Source: Mycobacteriales bacterium
GTDB taxonomy: Bacteria; Actinomycetota; Actinomycetes; Mycobacteriales; QHCD01
Length of the DNA: 38,003 bases
Direction of reading: 5' to 3'
Assembly: GCA_036497565.1 (NCBI GenBank)
Contig: DASXJE010000053.1
Location: 1 to 38,003 of the forward strand
Within the stretch, counting starts at the first letter, position 1. Each line of letters begins with the position of its first letter. A model generated the notes under the pieces. That model was not told the origin of the DNA and made no database searches. It worked only from the letters and a program-made list of their open reading frames with translations. Shown in pieces: positions 6,924 to 14,194 of this stretch. The translations under genes were made by a program, and so were the position numbers.

Positions 6924-8140
6924 CCGGCACGCCGGTGGAGAGCGCCGACACCACGCTGGGGTCGGGATCGGCGGTGTGGCTGATCGCCCGCCGCGAGATC
7001 GACACCCGGCTGCGGTCCAAGGCTTTCCGGATCGCGACCGCCGTGACGGTGGTGATCCTCGTCGCGCTGACCATCGTCCTGAAGTTCGTCAACGGCGGGA
7101 CCTCGGCCTCCGCGGTGGGTCTCGCGGGTCGGGACGCCGTCATCGCCGCGCCGTTGAAGGCCAGTGCCTCGGCGGTCGGCCAGAAGGTGACCACCAGCAC
7201 CGTGTCCGCCGCGGCGGGCCGGCAGCAGGTCCGCGACGGCAAGCTGGACGCTTTCGTGGAGACCGACGGCGGACAGCTGCGGGTCATCGTGAAGAAGAAC
7301 CTCGACGGCAAGGTCAAGGGCGTGCTGACGGTGCTCGCCCAGCAGGTCGCGCTCGACCAACAGATCGCGAAGCTCGGCGGAGACCCGGCTCAGGTCGACC
7401 GGACGGTGGCCGCGGCGAAGCTCGACGTCGTCGCGTTGCAACCGCCGCACAAATACCAGACACAGCAGCTGATCGTCGGCATCATCGCCGGGATCCTCAT
7501 CTACATGTCGCTGATGATGAACGGGCAGTCGGTCGCTCAGGGGGTGGTCGAGGAGAAGTCCAGCCGGGTGGTCGAGCTGCTCCTGTCCACGATCCGGCCG
7601 TGGCAGCTGATGGCCGGCAAGGTGCTCGGCATCGGGATCGTGGGTCTCTTACAGATGGTGGCCATCGGAGTCGCCGGTCTCGTCACCGGGCTGCTGACCG
7701 GAGTGCTCACGATCTCCGTGTCGGCGGCGACCGGAACTCTCGTCTGGCTGGTGGTCTGGTACCTGCTCGGGTTCTTCGCCTACGCGCTGGCCTTCGCCGC
7801 CGTCGGAGCGCTGGTGTCCCGCCAGGAGGACGTCGGCGGCGTGATCGCACCGGTGCTGATGTTCGTCATCATCGGTTACGTGCTCGGCATCTCGATCCTG
7901 CCGTCCAACCCCGGTAGCGGGCTGATCGAGGTGCTGTCGGTGATCCCGATGTTCGCCCCCACGCTCATGCCGATGCGGCTGGCGATGGGCGGGGTGCCGC
8001 CCTGGGAGGCCGGCCTGGCCGTCATCCTGGTCATCGCACTCATCCCGGCGCTCACCTGGCTCTCCGGCCGGATCTACCGCAACGCGGTGATCCGCACCGG
8101 CGCCCGGGTCCGGTTGAGCGACGCACTCCGCGGCACCTGA
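6920..8140 (+). CDS. ABC-2-type exporter permease, NatB-like
   Basis: A 406-residue membrane subunit partnering the ATPase at 5994. One N-terminal transmembrane helix (about 38-58, FRIATAVTVVILVALTIVLK) is followed by an external domain to about residue 175. It contains the phrase DGKLDAFVETDGG, then five or six more helices run to the C-terminus. The cytosolic motif VVEEKSSRVVELLLSTIRPW before the third helix is characteristic of the NatB/ABC2_membrane_3 group. The start overlaps the upstream stop by 4 bp. The stop sits inside a hairpin shared with the convergent hydrolase gene. Confidence 0.92.
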   Translation: MTGTPVESADTTLGSGSAVWLIARREIDTRLRSKAFRIATAVTVVILVALTIVLKFVNGGTSASAVGLAGRDAVIAAPLKASASAVGQKVTTSTVSAAAGRQQVRDGKLDAFVETDGGQLRVIVKKNLDGKVKGVLTVLAQQVALDQQIAKLGGDPAQVDRTVAAAKLDVVALQPPHKYQTQQLIVGIIAGILIYMSLMMNGQSVAQGVVEEKSSRVVELLLSTIRPWQLMAGKVLGIGIVGLLQMVAIGVAGLVTGLLTGVLTISVSAATGTLVWLVVWYLLGFFAYALAFAAVGALVSRQEDVGGVIAPVLMFVIIGYVLGISILPSNPGSGLIEVLSVIPMFAPTLMPMRLAMGGVPPWEAGLAVILVIALIPALTWLSGRIYRNAVIRTGARVRLSDALRGT

Positions 8141-8152
8141 CCGCCGGTCAGG
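8136..8152. terminator. Bidirectional hairpin containing both convergent stop codons
   Basis: CCTGACC-GCC-GGTCAGG is a perfect 7-bp stem with a 3-base loop. Its left arm contains the permease TGA (8138-8140) and its right arm the complement of the hydrolase TGA (8148-8150). No T-tract follows, as is common in high-GC actinobacteria. The position between convergent genes suggests a two-way terminator or 3'-end stabiliser. Confidence 0.5.
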
Positions 8153-8840
8153 GCAGGTCGGCGAGAACGACGTCGGCCAACGCCGCCGGACGGGACAGGA
8201 AGGGGCTGTGCCCGCCCGGCAGCTCGACCGGCTCGACCCCGAGCAGTTCGCGGGCCAGTCGACGCTCGCCGTCGGGCACCAGAGCGCGGTCGTCGGCGCA
8301 CACCACGTAGCGACTCTCGGCGTCGGGCCACCGGGTGAACGGCGCCGCGACCCGGGTCGGGGTCCAGCACTGCCGGCGTAGTCGCGCCGCCGTCGCCGCG
8401 GCCAGGAGTGGCTCGCAGTCGGCATAGAAGACGCCGACCGCGGCGGCCGGGTCCCAGCTGGTCGAGCCGTCCTCGTGCACCTGCTGGCCGGCGGCCAACT
8501 CGGCGGAGAAGAGGCCGCGGTGCGAGCGGGCGATCGAGTCCCAGCTCTCGTCGGGCTGGGGCACGAGAGCGCAGACGAACACCATCCGACGTACCGGACG
8601 CAGGCCGGCGACGACCGGCAGGGTCAGGCCGCCCAGCGAATGACCCACCAGGACGACGTCGTCCCCGGTGTCTCCGAGGGACTCATCGACGAGTCGGGCG
8701 TAGTCCGCCGTGGTCGGCACGGGATCCTCGGTCGGCAGGTCGACCGCCACGGCGTCGACATCGCGCCGGCGGAGTTCGTCGACGAACGGCGCCCAGCATT
8801 CGGCGTCGTGCCAGGCACCGTGCACCAGCCCGATCAGCAC
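8148..8840 (-). CDS. Alpha/beta-fold hydrolase
   Basis: A 230-residue cytosolic alpha/beta hydrolase. The N-terminal strand and oxyanion loop read LIGLVHGAWHD. The nucleophile elbow is GHSLGG with S68, the likely acid is D184 in CADDRAL, and the catalytic histidine is H211 in GGHSPFL. The short lid and overall pattern resemble the methyl-esterase/hydroxynitrile-lyase-like branch that cleaves small esters; the substrate is unknown. The GTG start (8840) lies one base after the stop of the upstream gene at 8842-9531, so the two are almost certainly co-translated. The gene ends in the hairpin shared with the natB-like permease. Confidence 0.9.
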   Translation of the reverse strand: MLIGLVHGAWHDAECWAPFVDELRRRDVDAVAVDLPTEDPVPTTADYARLVDESLGDTGDDVVLVGHSLGGLTLPVVAGLRPVRRMVFVCALVPQPDESWDSIARSHRGLFSAELAAGQQVHEDGSTSWDPAAAVGVFYADCEPLLAAATAARLRRQCWTPTRVAAPFTRWPDAESRYVVCADDRALVPDGERRLARELLGVEPVELPGGHSPFLSRPAALADVVLADLP

Positions 8841-8841
8841 G

Positions 8842-9531
8842 TCAGGACGACGACGCTCCCTGCGGCGCGGTGACGTCCAGGGTCGGCTCGGTGTTGCGGG
8901 CCGGTCCGGTCAGAACGCGGCAGTCTTCGATGCTTGCGGCCAGCAGGTCGTGCAGGTACGGGTCGGGCTCGGGCACCGAGGCGGCGATGCTGTACACCGC
9001 GTAGCGCACGGTGCTCGGGGCGGCGTGCCGGCGGAACGCGCGTTTGGACGGGCCGGTGCTCATGCTGTGCCGCACGGCCCAGCGGGCGGCGTGCGGAACC
9101 GCGGCGAGCATCTCCCGGCTCCGCTGCTGACTCCACGCGGCCGGATGCCCGTCGAGGTCGCCCAGGACGCGATTGCCACACAGGACGGCGACCGCCAGCA
9201 CCTGCTGACGCTCGGCGGAGACGATCGGCAGTGCCGTGTTGGCCGCCCGGAGCGCGAGGGCGATGTCGACGTGCAGGTCGTCACTGACGAGCCCGATCAC
9301 ACCGGGGATCAGGTCGGCGAGCGGCTGCCGACCGGCGTCGGTGCTGTTGTCGTTCACGTGCCGGGCGAGGGCGGCGAGCAGCGGATGGGTGCAGTCCGGA
9401 TGGTCGCTCCACCGTTCGCCGGCCAGGTAGGACGCCAGCTCCATGAAGCACGCCCCCTTGCGTGGGCTGCGGTGCTTGCCCCGCGAGAGCATCGGGACGA
9501 GTTCAGGTATCAGCACGCTGTCGCTTTTCAT
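8842..9531 (-). CDS. Conserved hypothetical protein, no recognised domain
   Basis: A 229-residue soluble protein of unknown function. The ATG at 9531 has GGGGAG five bases upstream; a GTG one codon earlier (9534) is an alternative. The N-terminus has the motifs LVPMLSRGKHRSPRKGACFM and ELASYLAGERWSDHP followed by CTHPLLAALARHVND. These read like a conserved actinobacterial family I have seen only as hypothetical. The rest is Ala/Leu-rich and helical (LADLIPGVIGLVSDDLHVDI, HAARWAVRHSM). There is no signal peptide or membrane helix. It is followed after one base by the alpha/beta hydrolase, so a joint role is plausible but not shown. Confidence 0.75.
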   Translation of the reverse strand: MKSDSVLIPELVPMLSRGKHRSPRKGACFMELASYLAGERWSDHPDCTHPLLAALARHVNDNSTDAGRQPLADLIPGVIGLVSDDLHVDIALALRAANTALPIVSAERQQVLAVAVLCGNRVLGDLDGHPAAWSQQRSREMLAAVPHAARWAVRHSMSTGPSKRAFRRHAAPSTVRYAVYSIAASVPEPDPYLHDLLAASIEDCRVLTGPARNTEPTLDVTAPQGASSS

Positions 9532-9596
9532 CACGTCTCCCCGTGTACGGCGCTCCTGTGGTTAGTGTGCGCCCCGAATGAGCCCCGCGGTCGAAG

Positions 9597-9631
9597 TTGG
9601 CCGCCTCCGGGCGGTCGCCTAGGCTCTGAGC
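9597..9631 (+). promoter_or_regulatory. Strong leaderless promoter for larE
   Basis: TTGGCC (9597-9602), a 17-base spacer, TAGGCT (9620-9625), then exactly six bases to the GTG start at 9632. Both hexamers and the spacing fit the actinobacterial housekeeping sigma factor. The -10 to start distance predicts transcription beginning at or next to the start codon. No Shine-Dalgarno sequence is present, consistent with a leaderless mRNA. Confidence 0.65.
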
Positions 9632-10480
9632 GTGTCCTCCGACCCGCTTCTCGACGCCCGACTGGCCGATCTCGATGCGCAGCTGCGCGGTCTGGGCAGC
9701 GTGCTCGTCGCCTTCTCCGGCGGCACGGACTCGGCGTTCGTCCTCGCCGCCGCGGCGCGGGCGCTCGGTGCCGACCGGGTGGTCGCGGGTACGGCGGTGT
9801 CGGCGAGCCTCGCCGCCGGTGAGCTCGACGACGCGCGGGCCTTCGCGGCCGGGCTCGGCGTACCGCACGAGGTGGTGCACACCGAGGAAATGGCCCAGGA
9901 CGGCTACCGGGCCAATGCCGGGGACCGGTGCTACTTCTGCAAGGCCGAGTTGCTCGACGTACTCGGCCCGCTCGCCGAGCGGCTCGACGTCGCCGCGGTC
10001 GCGACCGGCACCAACGCCGACGACGCGGTGGCCGGGTTCCGTCCCGGGATCCGGGCCGCGGCCGAGCGCGGTGCGGTCACCCCGCTGCGCGACGCCGGAC
10101 TGACCAAGGCGCAGGTGCGCGCGGCGTCGCGGGAGTGGGGACTGGTCACCTGGGACAAGCCGGCGGCCGCGTGCCTGTCCAGCCGGATCGCCTTCGGGGT
10201 GAGCATCACCCCGAGCCGGCTCGCGCGCGTGGACCGGGCCGAGTCGGCGCTCCGCGACGCGCTCACCGCGGCCGGGTACGACGTCGGCAACCTGCGGGTG
10301 CGTGACCTCGGCGACGACGGTGCCCGCGTCGAGGTCGACCGCGACCTGGTCGACGTACTCGCCGCGCGTTCGGACCTGCTCGCCGTCGTGGACGGCTTTC
10401 CGTCGGTGTCCGTCGACCCGCGCGGCTTCCGCTCCGGCTCGATGAACGAGCTTCTCCCCGAACCGGCCCGCTACCGCTGA
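9632..10480 (+). CDS. larE: LarE-type ATP-dependent sulfur transferase
   Basis: A 282-residue PP-loop enzyme. LarE adenylates the carboxylates of a nicotinic-acid-derived intermediate and transfers sulfur during synthesis of the nickel-pincer cofactor of lactate racemase and its relatives. The PP-loop is SGGTDS (29-34). Three conserved cysteines are C100 and C103 in DRCYFCKAE and C181 in KPAAACLSSR. C181 corresponds to the sacrificial cysteine of Lactiplantibacillus LarE; in other LarE proteins three cysteines hold an iron-sulfur cluster that carries the sulfur. No larB, larC or larA-like gene lies within the window. It starts at a GTG with no ribosome binding site but a well-formed promoter just upstream. 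The 63-bp double-palindrome element lies 33 bp after the stop. Confidence 0.9.
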   Translation: MSSDPLLDARLADLDAQLRGLGSVLVAFSGGTDSAFVLAAAARALGADRVVAGTAVSASLAAGELDDARAFAAGLGVPHEVVHTEEMAQDGYRANAGDRCYFCKAELLDVLGPLAERLDVAAVATGTNADDAVAGFRPGIRAAAERGAVTPLRDAGLTKAQVRAASREWGLVTWDKPAAACLSSRIAFGVSITPSRLARVDRAESALRDALTAAGYDVGNLRVRDLGDDGARVEVDRDLVDVLAARSDLLAVVDGFPSVSVDPRGFRSGSMNELLPEPARYR

Positions 10481-10512
10481 TCTCGGGGTCCCTGCCGGGG
10501 TTACGCGACCGA

Positions 10513-10575
10513 CCCATTCCGCTTGAACGTCACGTTCAAGCGCTCTATCCGCATCAACGTCACGTTGACGCGGAA
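10513..10575 (+). repeat. 63-bp double-palindrome element, copy A
   Basis: This element recurs at 33448-33510 with two differences in 63 bases. It begins CCCATTCCGC and ends GACGCGGAA. It contains two hairpins around the same core, AACGT-C-ACGTT. The first has perfect 11-base arms (CGCTTGAACGT and its complement); the second has 12-base arms with one mismatch (CCGCATCAACGT). The outer ends TTCCGC and GCGGAA are also complementary, so the whole element can fold as one cloverleaf-like palindrome. It lies between convergent larE and the DUF3352 gene. There is no open reading frame and no flanking target duplication that I can see. Confidence 0.85.
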
Positions 10576-10588
10576 TAGCTGCCGGCGG

Positions 10589-12043
10589 TCAGCCGACGAC
10601 GAGGCGCACCCGCAGGGTCGCCGTACTCCCGTCGACGGAGGCCGACAGCCCGAACGCCTTCAGCGCCTTTTCGTCGGGTGTGGCGTTGCCCTGCTTCGCG
10701 AGGACCCGGTCGAGGTCGACGTAGACCACAGCGGCAGCCTTTCCGGCGTCCGGTACGGCGGTCCGGAACTGGCTCTGCGCGCCGAGTGAGCCACGGTGCT
10801 GCAGCGACGTCGCGTACTGATCGGAGCTGGCGATCACCAGACCGTGCGCGCTCTGCCGCACGATCAGCCCGCCACCGGCGATGGCGTTGTTGAGCTTGGC
10901 TGCCGCGGCGGCCGCGCGGGCGGGATCCGTCGTGCTGGTGAGCAGGCCGATGGAGGTCAGATCCGGGCCGCCGAGCGCGAAGATCGTCTTGGAACCGACC
11001 AGCGCCATGAGGTCGCCGGGCAGGGTCAGCCCGCTCTTCTCCTGGAACGAGGTGAGCGGACCGAGTGCCCGGGCACCGAGTCCGCGGCCGATCGCCGAGT
11101 ACAGCGACCGGATGTCGGAGTCGAGATGGCCGGCACCGATCGCGACGGCGGTGTCCTGGGGCAACCGGGCGACGTCGGCGCCGACATTGCCGCCCTGTAC
11201 GCCGGAAACCCCGAAGGCCTTGACCTGTACGTCGGCCACCGAAGTGTCGAAGCGAACCGACAGCGCGAGCCGCGAGGGCAGCTTGGCCGTCTGCGCCTGT
11301 CCCGTGGCCGCGCCGTTGGCCTCGGCGAATTTCAGCGCGCCGTGTACGTCGACCCAGGCCGTCGCAATCGCGCCGCCCGGGAGCGCCGAGACGTCGGAGT
11401 TGTAGGACCCGGTGCCGCCGAGCGCACTCTGCTTCGCGTCGGTCGCGGCCCGCTGGGCCGCCGCGGGGGAGTCGCTGATGATCGCGTAGCCATCCGTCAC
11501 GACGTACCCGAAGCGGCTCTGCGTGCTGGCCAGCCGGGCGAGGTCGGTCTTCGCGGTGCCGTCGTCGGTGGTCTGGATCGCGGCGATCGCGTGGATCTTG
11601 CCGTTCTGCGGATCGGCGGCGATCGCCAGGTGGTCCCCGATCCAGGGCTTGACGTCGCGGTCGAAGTTGACGCCGCCCGGCGAATTCTGGAACACCGGCT
11701 TCAGCAGGCCGTCGCCGAGATTCAGGCCCGAGCTGTTCGCGGCGATGGAGGGGAAGTTACGCAGGAACTTCAGGGCCGCGAGGGTCTCGCCGCCGCCCGG
11801 ATCGAGGTTGATCGACGCCACCGCCAGCGTGTCCGCGGGCAGGTGCCGCGCCGCCTCGTCGGTGCCCGAACTGACGCTCGCGACGACGGCGTACGCGCCG
11901 CCGGCGACTGCCAGAGCCGCGACGACCGCCACCCCGGTGATGATCATGCCGCGGCGCCGTGGCCGCGGAGGTGGCACGGGAGCGGTCAGGTGATCAGGCC
12001 CCGGCGGCTCAGGGCCGCCGTCCGGCGGCCGCTGATCGCTCAT
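10589..12043 (-). CDS. DUF3352-type membrane-anchored protein
   Basis: A 484-residue protein from the ATG at 12043 (MSDQRPPDGGPEPPG). A proline-rich cytosolic N-terminus with PRPRRRG is followed by one transmembrane helix (about 33-55, MIITGVAVVAALAVAGGAYA) and a large extracytoplasmic domain. That domain matches the DUF3352 pattern: HLPADTLAVASINLDPGGG, DVKPWIGDHLAIA, DGYAIISDSPAAA and DLMALVGSKTIFALGGPDL. The family is widespread in actinobacteria and has no established function. An in-frame ATG ten codons upstream (12073) is less likely because the G/T-rich leader would then be coding. A -10-like TAGGCT on the minus strand (12109-12104) could serve it. Confidence 0.85.
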   Translation of the reverse strand: MSDQRPPDGGPEPPGPDHLTAPVPPPRPRRRGMIITGVAVVAALAVAGGAYAVVASVSSGTDEAARHLPADTLAVASINLDPGGGETLAALKFLRNFPSIAANSSGLNLGDGLLKPVFQNSPGGVNFDRDVKPWIGDHLAIAADPQNGKIHAIAAIQTTDDGTAKTDLARLASTQSRFGYVVTDGYAIISDSPAAAQRAATDAKQSALGGTGSYNSDVSALPGGAIATAWVDVHGALKFAEANGAATGQAQTAKLPSRLALSVRFDTSVADVQVKAFGVSGVQGGNVGADVARLPQDTAVAIGAGHLDSDIRSLYSAIGRGLGARALGPLTSFQEKSGLTLPGDLMALVGSKTIFALGGPDLTSIGLLTSTTDPARAAAAAAKLNNAIAGGGLIVRQSAHGLVIASSDQYATSLQHRGSLGAQSQFRTAVPDAGKAAAVVYVDLDRVLAKQGNATPDEKALKAFGLSASVDGSTATLRVRLVVG

Positions 12044-12066
12044 CTGAAAAACCCCCCAAAACCCCC
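12044..12066 (-). promoter_or_regulatory. G5-T4-G6-T5 tract in the leader of the DUF3352 gene
   Basis: On the minus strand the start codon is preceded by GGGGG-TTTT-GGGGGG-TTTTT-CAG. The G6 run lies eight bases before the ATG and probably acts as the ribosome binding site. The alternating homopolymers are unusual in this GC-rich window. They could change length by slippage, altering spacing to the ATG, or pair as an intermolecular G-quadruplex. Both ideas are inference. Confidence 0.5.
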
Positions 12067-12175
12067 GCATCACGCGGCGGGCGGCCGCTCGGGCCGCGTC
12101 TTCAGCCTAGGCGGGCGGAGGGTGCGCACGGGGTGCTACGCAGGATTGCTCGCGACCTGGGCAGCACGGAGTCGC

Positions 12176-12181
12176 TAGCCT
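12176..12181 (+). promoter_or_regulatory. Possible -10 box for the cold-shock gene
   Basis: TAGCCT at 12176-12181 resembles the -10 boxes seen elsewhere in this window and lies 63 bp before the cold-shock GTG. It would give a leader of about 56 nt, in keeping with the long leaders common on cold-shock mRNAs. No good -35 is visible. Confidence 0.3.
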
Positions 12182-12244
12182 GTACCAACGAGCGGCCCGG
12201 CCGCCCGTCGAGACAACTCCCGGTCCGATCAAGCGAGGCAGCTT

Positions 12245-12628
12245 GTGCCCAGCGGCAAGGTGAAGTGGTTCAGCGCGGAGAAAGGCTTCGGCTTCCTATC
12301 CAGGGAGGACGGCGCCGACGTCTTCGTGCACCGTGATGCGCTGCCTGCGGGCGTCACCGAGCTGAAACCCGGCCAACGGGTCGAGTTCGGCGTCGCGGAG
12401 GGTCGGCGGGGCGAGCAGGCGCTCTCGGTCCGGGTGCTCGATCCGCTGCCGTCGGTCTCCCAGACGCAGCGTAAGAACCCGGACGAGATGACGGTCATCG
12501 TCGAGGACCTGATCAAGGTGCTGGACGGCGTCTCCAACACGCTGCGCCGCGGTCGCTATCCCGACCGGCCGGTGGCCCGCAAGGTCGCGTCGCTGCTGCG
12601 CGCCGTCGCCTCCGACCTCGAGGCCTGA
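12245..12628 (+). CDS. Cold-shock domain protein with C-terminal extension
   Basis: A 127-residue nucleic-acid-binding protein starting at a GTG (12245) with GAGGCAG upstream. Residues 1-65 form a cold-shock domain: GKVKWFSAEKGFGF with RNP1 KGFGFL, and RNP2 as VFVHRDAL. The ~60-residue extension (NPDEMTVIVEDLIKVLDG through VASLLRAVASDL) is helical and absent from the classic 67-residue CspA. Long forms of this type occur next to DUF3027 genes in actinobacteria. It probably acts as an RNA chaperone in the cytoplasm. The role of the extension is unknown. It is convergent with the MFS gene, 13 bp from its stop. Confidence 0.93.
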   Translation: MPSGKVKWFSAEKGFGFLSREDGADVFVHRDALPAGVTELKPGQRVEFGVAEGRRGEQALSVRVLDPLPSVSQTQRKNPDEMTVIVEDLIKVLDGVSNTLRRGRYPDRPVARKVASLLRAVASDLEA

Positions 12629-12641
12629 CACCGCTCCTGCG

Positions 12642-14093
12642 CTACTGCTGATCGCCGGCCGGGCGGGCGGTGCTGTTGTCGGGCTCGCCGGGCGGCGTGT
12701 CCACCCGCGAGGGACGGTCGAGTCGCGCGCCCCCGCCCAGCCCACGGTTGCCGGCGAGGGTGCCCGCGAGGGCGATCAGCAGTACGGCGGCCGCGACACC
12801 GAACCCGATCTGTCCGTCCATGGGCAGGGCGATGCCCAGCGCGCCGCCGAGCACCCACGCCAACTGGAGCAGGGTCTCCGACCGGCCGAACGCTGACGCC
12901 CGCATCTGGTCGGGCACCTCGCGCTGGATGATGGCGTCGAGGGACAGCTTCGCGAGGTTGTTGGCGATGCCGGCGACCAGCGCGGCCACGACGGCTATCT
13001 CGATCGAGAAGGTCAGCGCGGTGACCACGCACATGGCCGTGGCGGCGCCGAGGCACGCCACGACGGTCACGTCGGGGCGTCCCAGGCGCAGCCGGGCACC
13101 GGCCGCCGTACCCAGGAAGCTGCCGCCGCCGGCCGCGATGGCGACGGCGCTGAGCGCGACCACCGCCTCGAAGCCGTGGTAGTCGTGCTGCACGAGGAAG
13201 ACGAGGAAGAGGGTCAGGAAGCCGGACAGGCCGCGCAGCGCTGCGGCGCCGCGCAGCGCGGTGACTACGTGCCGGCCCAGGGAGCGCTGCCGCCACCGTT
13301 TCTTGCTCCGTCCAGGCCCCGTCGTCGGGGCGAGCCGGACCCGGGTCTCCCCGACGGAGCTGTCGACGTGTCGCGGCAGGTGCAGGGCCAGGACGGCCGC
13401 GACCAGAAACACCAGCGTGGCCACGCGCAGGGTCCAGGGGCTGCCGCCGACCTTCGCGATGCCCGCGGCGAGCCCGCCGAAGAGGGCGCCGCCGGCGAGT
13501 CCGAAGATCGACAACCGGGCGTTGGCGGAGACCAGGGTCAGGGCGCCGGGAAGTACCCGCGGGACGCAGGCTCCCTTGAGCACGTTGAACGCCTTGGAGA
13601 TCACGAGGAAGCCGAAGACCGCGGGATAGAGCGCGAAGCTGTGGAAGTTCGCGGCGATGATCCACGCCAGCAGCCCGCGGCCGATCATCGTTCCGGCGAG
13701 CGCGACCCGTCGGCCGTGCTGCATACGGTCGAGCAGCGGCCCGATGACCGGCGCGACCAAAGCGAACGGGGCCATGGTGATGAGCAGGTAGAGCGCGACG
13801 TTGCTGCGCTGCTGGCTGGTCGCGGCGGAGAAGAAGATGGTGTTGGCCAACGCGACGGCCACCATCCCGTCGCCGCCGGTCTGTACGACGTTGAGCCAGA
13901 TCAGCCGGGTGAGTCCGGACCGGGACGCTCCACCCGCGCGGCTGGCGTCCCCGATCATCCGGACGGTCATCCGGGAGAAGTGTTTGGTCCGGGCCGCGAC
14001 CGCCCGGGTCACCGTGATCTTCGGCTCCGGCGCGCTTCGCCCGGCCGACGGGTTCGGCGGGTTCGGAGCACTCGGGCTACCCACGGCATCCAT
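12642..14093 (-). CDS. MFS transporter, conserved neighbour of cold-shock and DUF3027 genes
   Basis: A 483-residue major facilitator protein. A ~60-residue hydrophilic N-terminus (PNPPNPSAGRSAPEPK) precedes about twelve hydrophobic segments, e.g. LYLLITMAPFALVAPVIGPL and AVVALSAVAIAAGGGSFLG. The loop after helix 2, GPLLDRMQHGRR, fits the MFS motif-A position. The C-terminus is a disordered, charged tail. No substrate can be assigned. It is divergent from the DUF3027 gene and convergent with the cold-shock gene. As I recall, mycobacteria keep a similar MFS/DUF3027 pair near cspB, which suggests a conserved core function rather than acquired resistance. Confidence 0.85.
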   Translation of the reverse strand: MDAVGSPSAPNPPNPSAGRSAPEPKITVTRAVAARTKHFSRMTVRMIGDASRAGGASRSGLTRLIWLNVVQTGGDGMVAVALANTIFFSAATSQQRSNVALYLLITMAPFALVAPVIGPLLDRMQHGRRVALAGTMIGRGLLAWIIAANFHSFALYPAVFGFLVISKAFNVLKGACVPRVLPGALTLVSANARLSIFGLAGGALFGGLAAGIAKVGGSPWTLRVATLVFLVAAVLALHLPRHVDSSVGETRVRLAPTTGPGRSKKRWRQRSLGRHVVTALRGAAALRGLSGFLTLFLVFLVQHDYHGFEAVVALSAVAIAAGGGSFLGTAAGARLRLGRPDVTVVACLGAATAMCVVTALTFSIEIAVVAALVAGIANNLAKLSLDAIIQREVPDQMRASAFGRSETLLQLAWVLGGALGIALPMDGQIGFGVAAAVLLIALAGTLAGNRGLGGGARLDRPSRVDTPPGEPDNSTARPAGDQQ

Positions 14094-14194
14094 CCTGCCG
14101 CACGATCCGTCTCACAGGGAGTACGCGCCGCTACCCGCCGCGTGAGGTGTCGGCCGGCCGCGGCCCGCGGGCGTCGATGGGTCATCATGGTGGC

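Noticed and set aside
8842-9531. Toxin-antitoxin interpretation of the unknown gene and hydrolase
   Set aside because: Both proteins are about 230 residues, the hydrolase has a full metabolic-type catalytic triad, and neither resembles a toxin or antitoxin family.
10481-10588. Two-unit CRISPR-like array
   Set aside because: The two hairpins in the 63-bp element differ in sequence, are only a few bases apart, and no cas genes are present.
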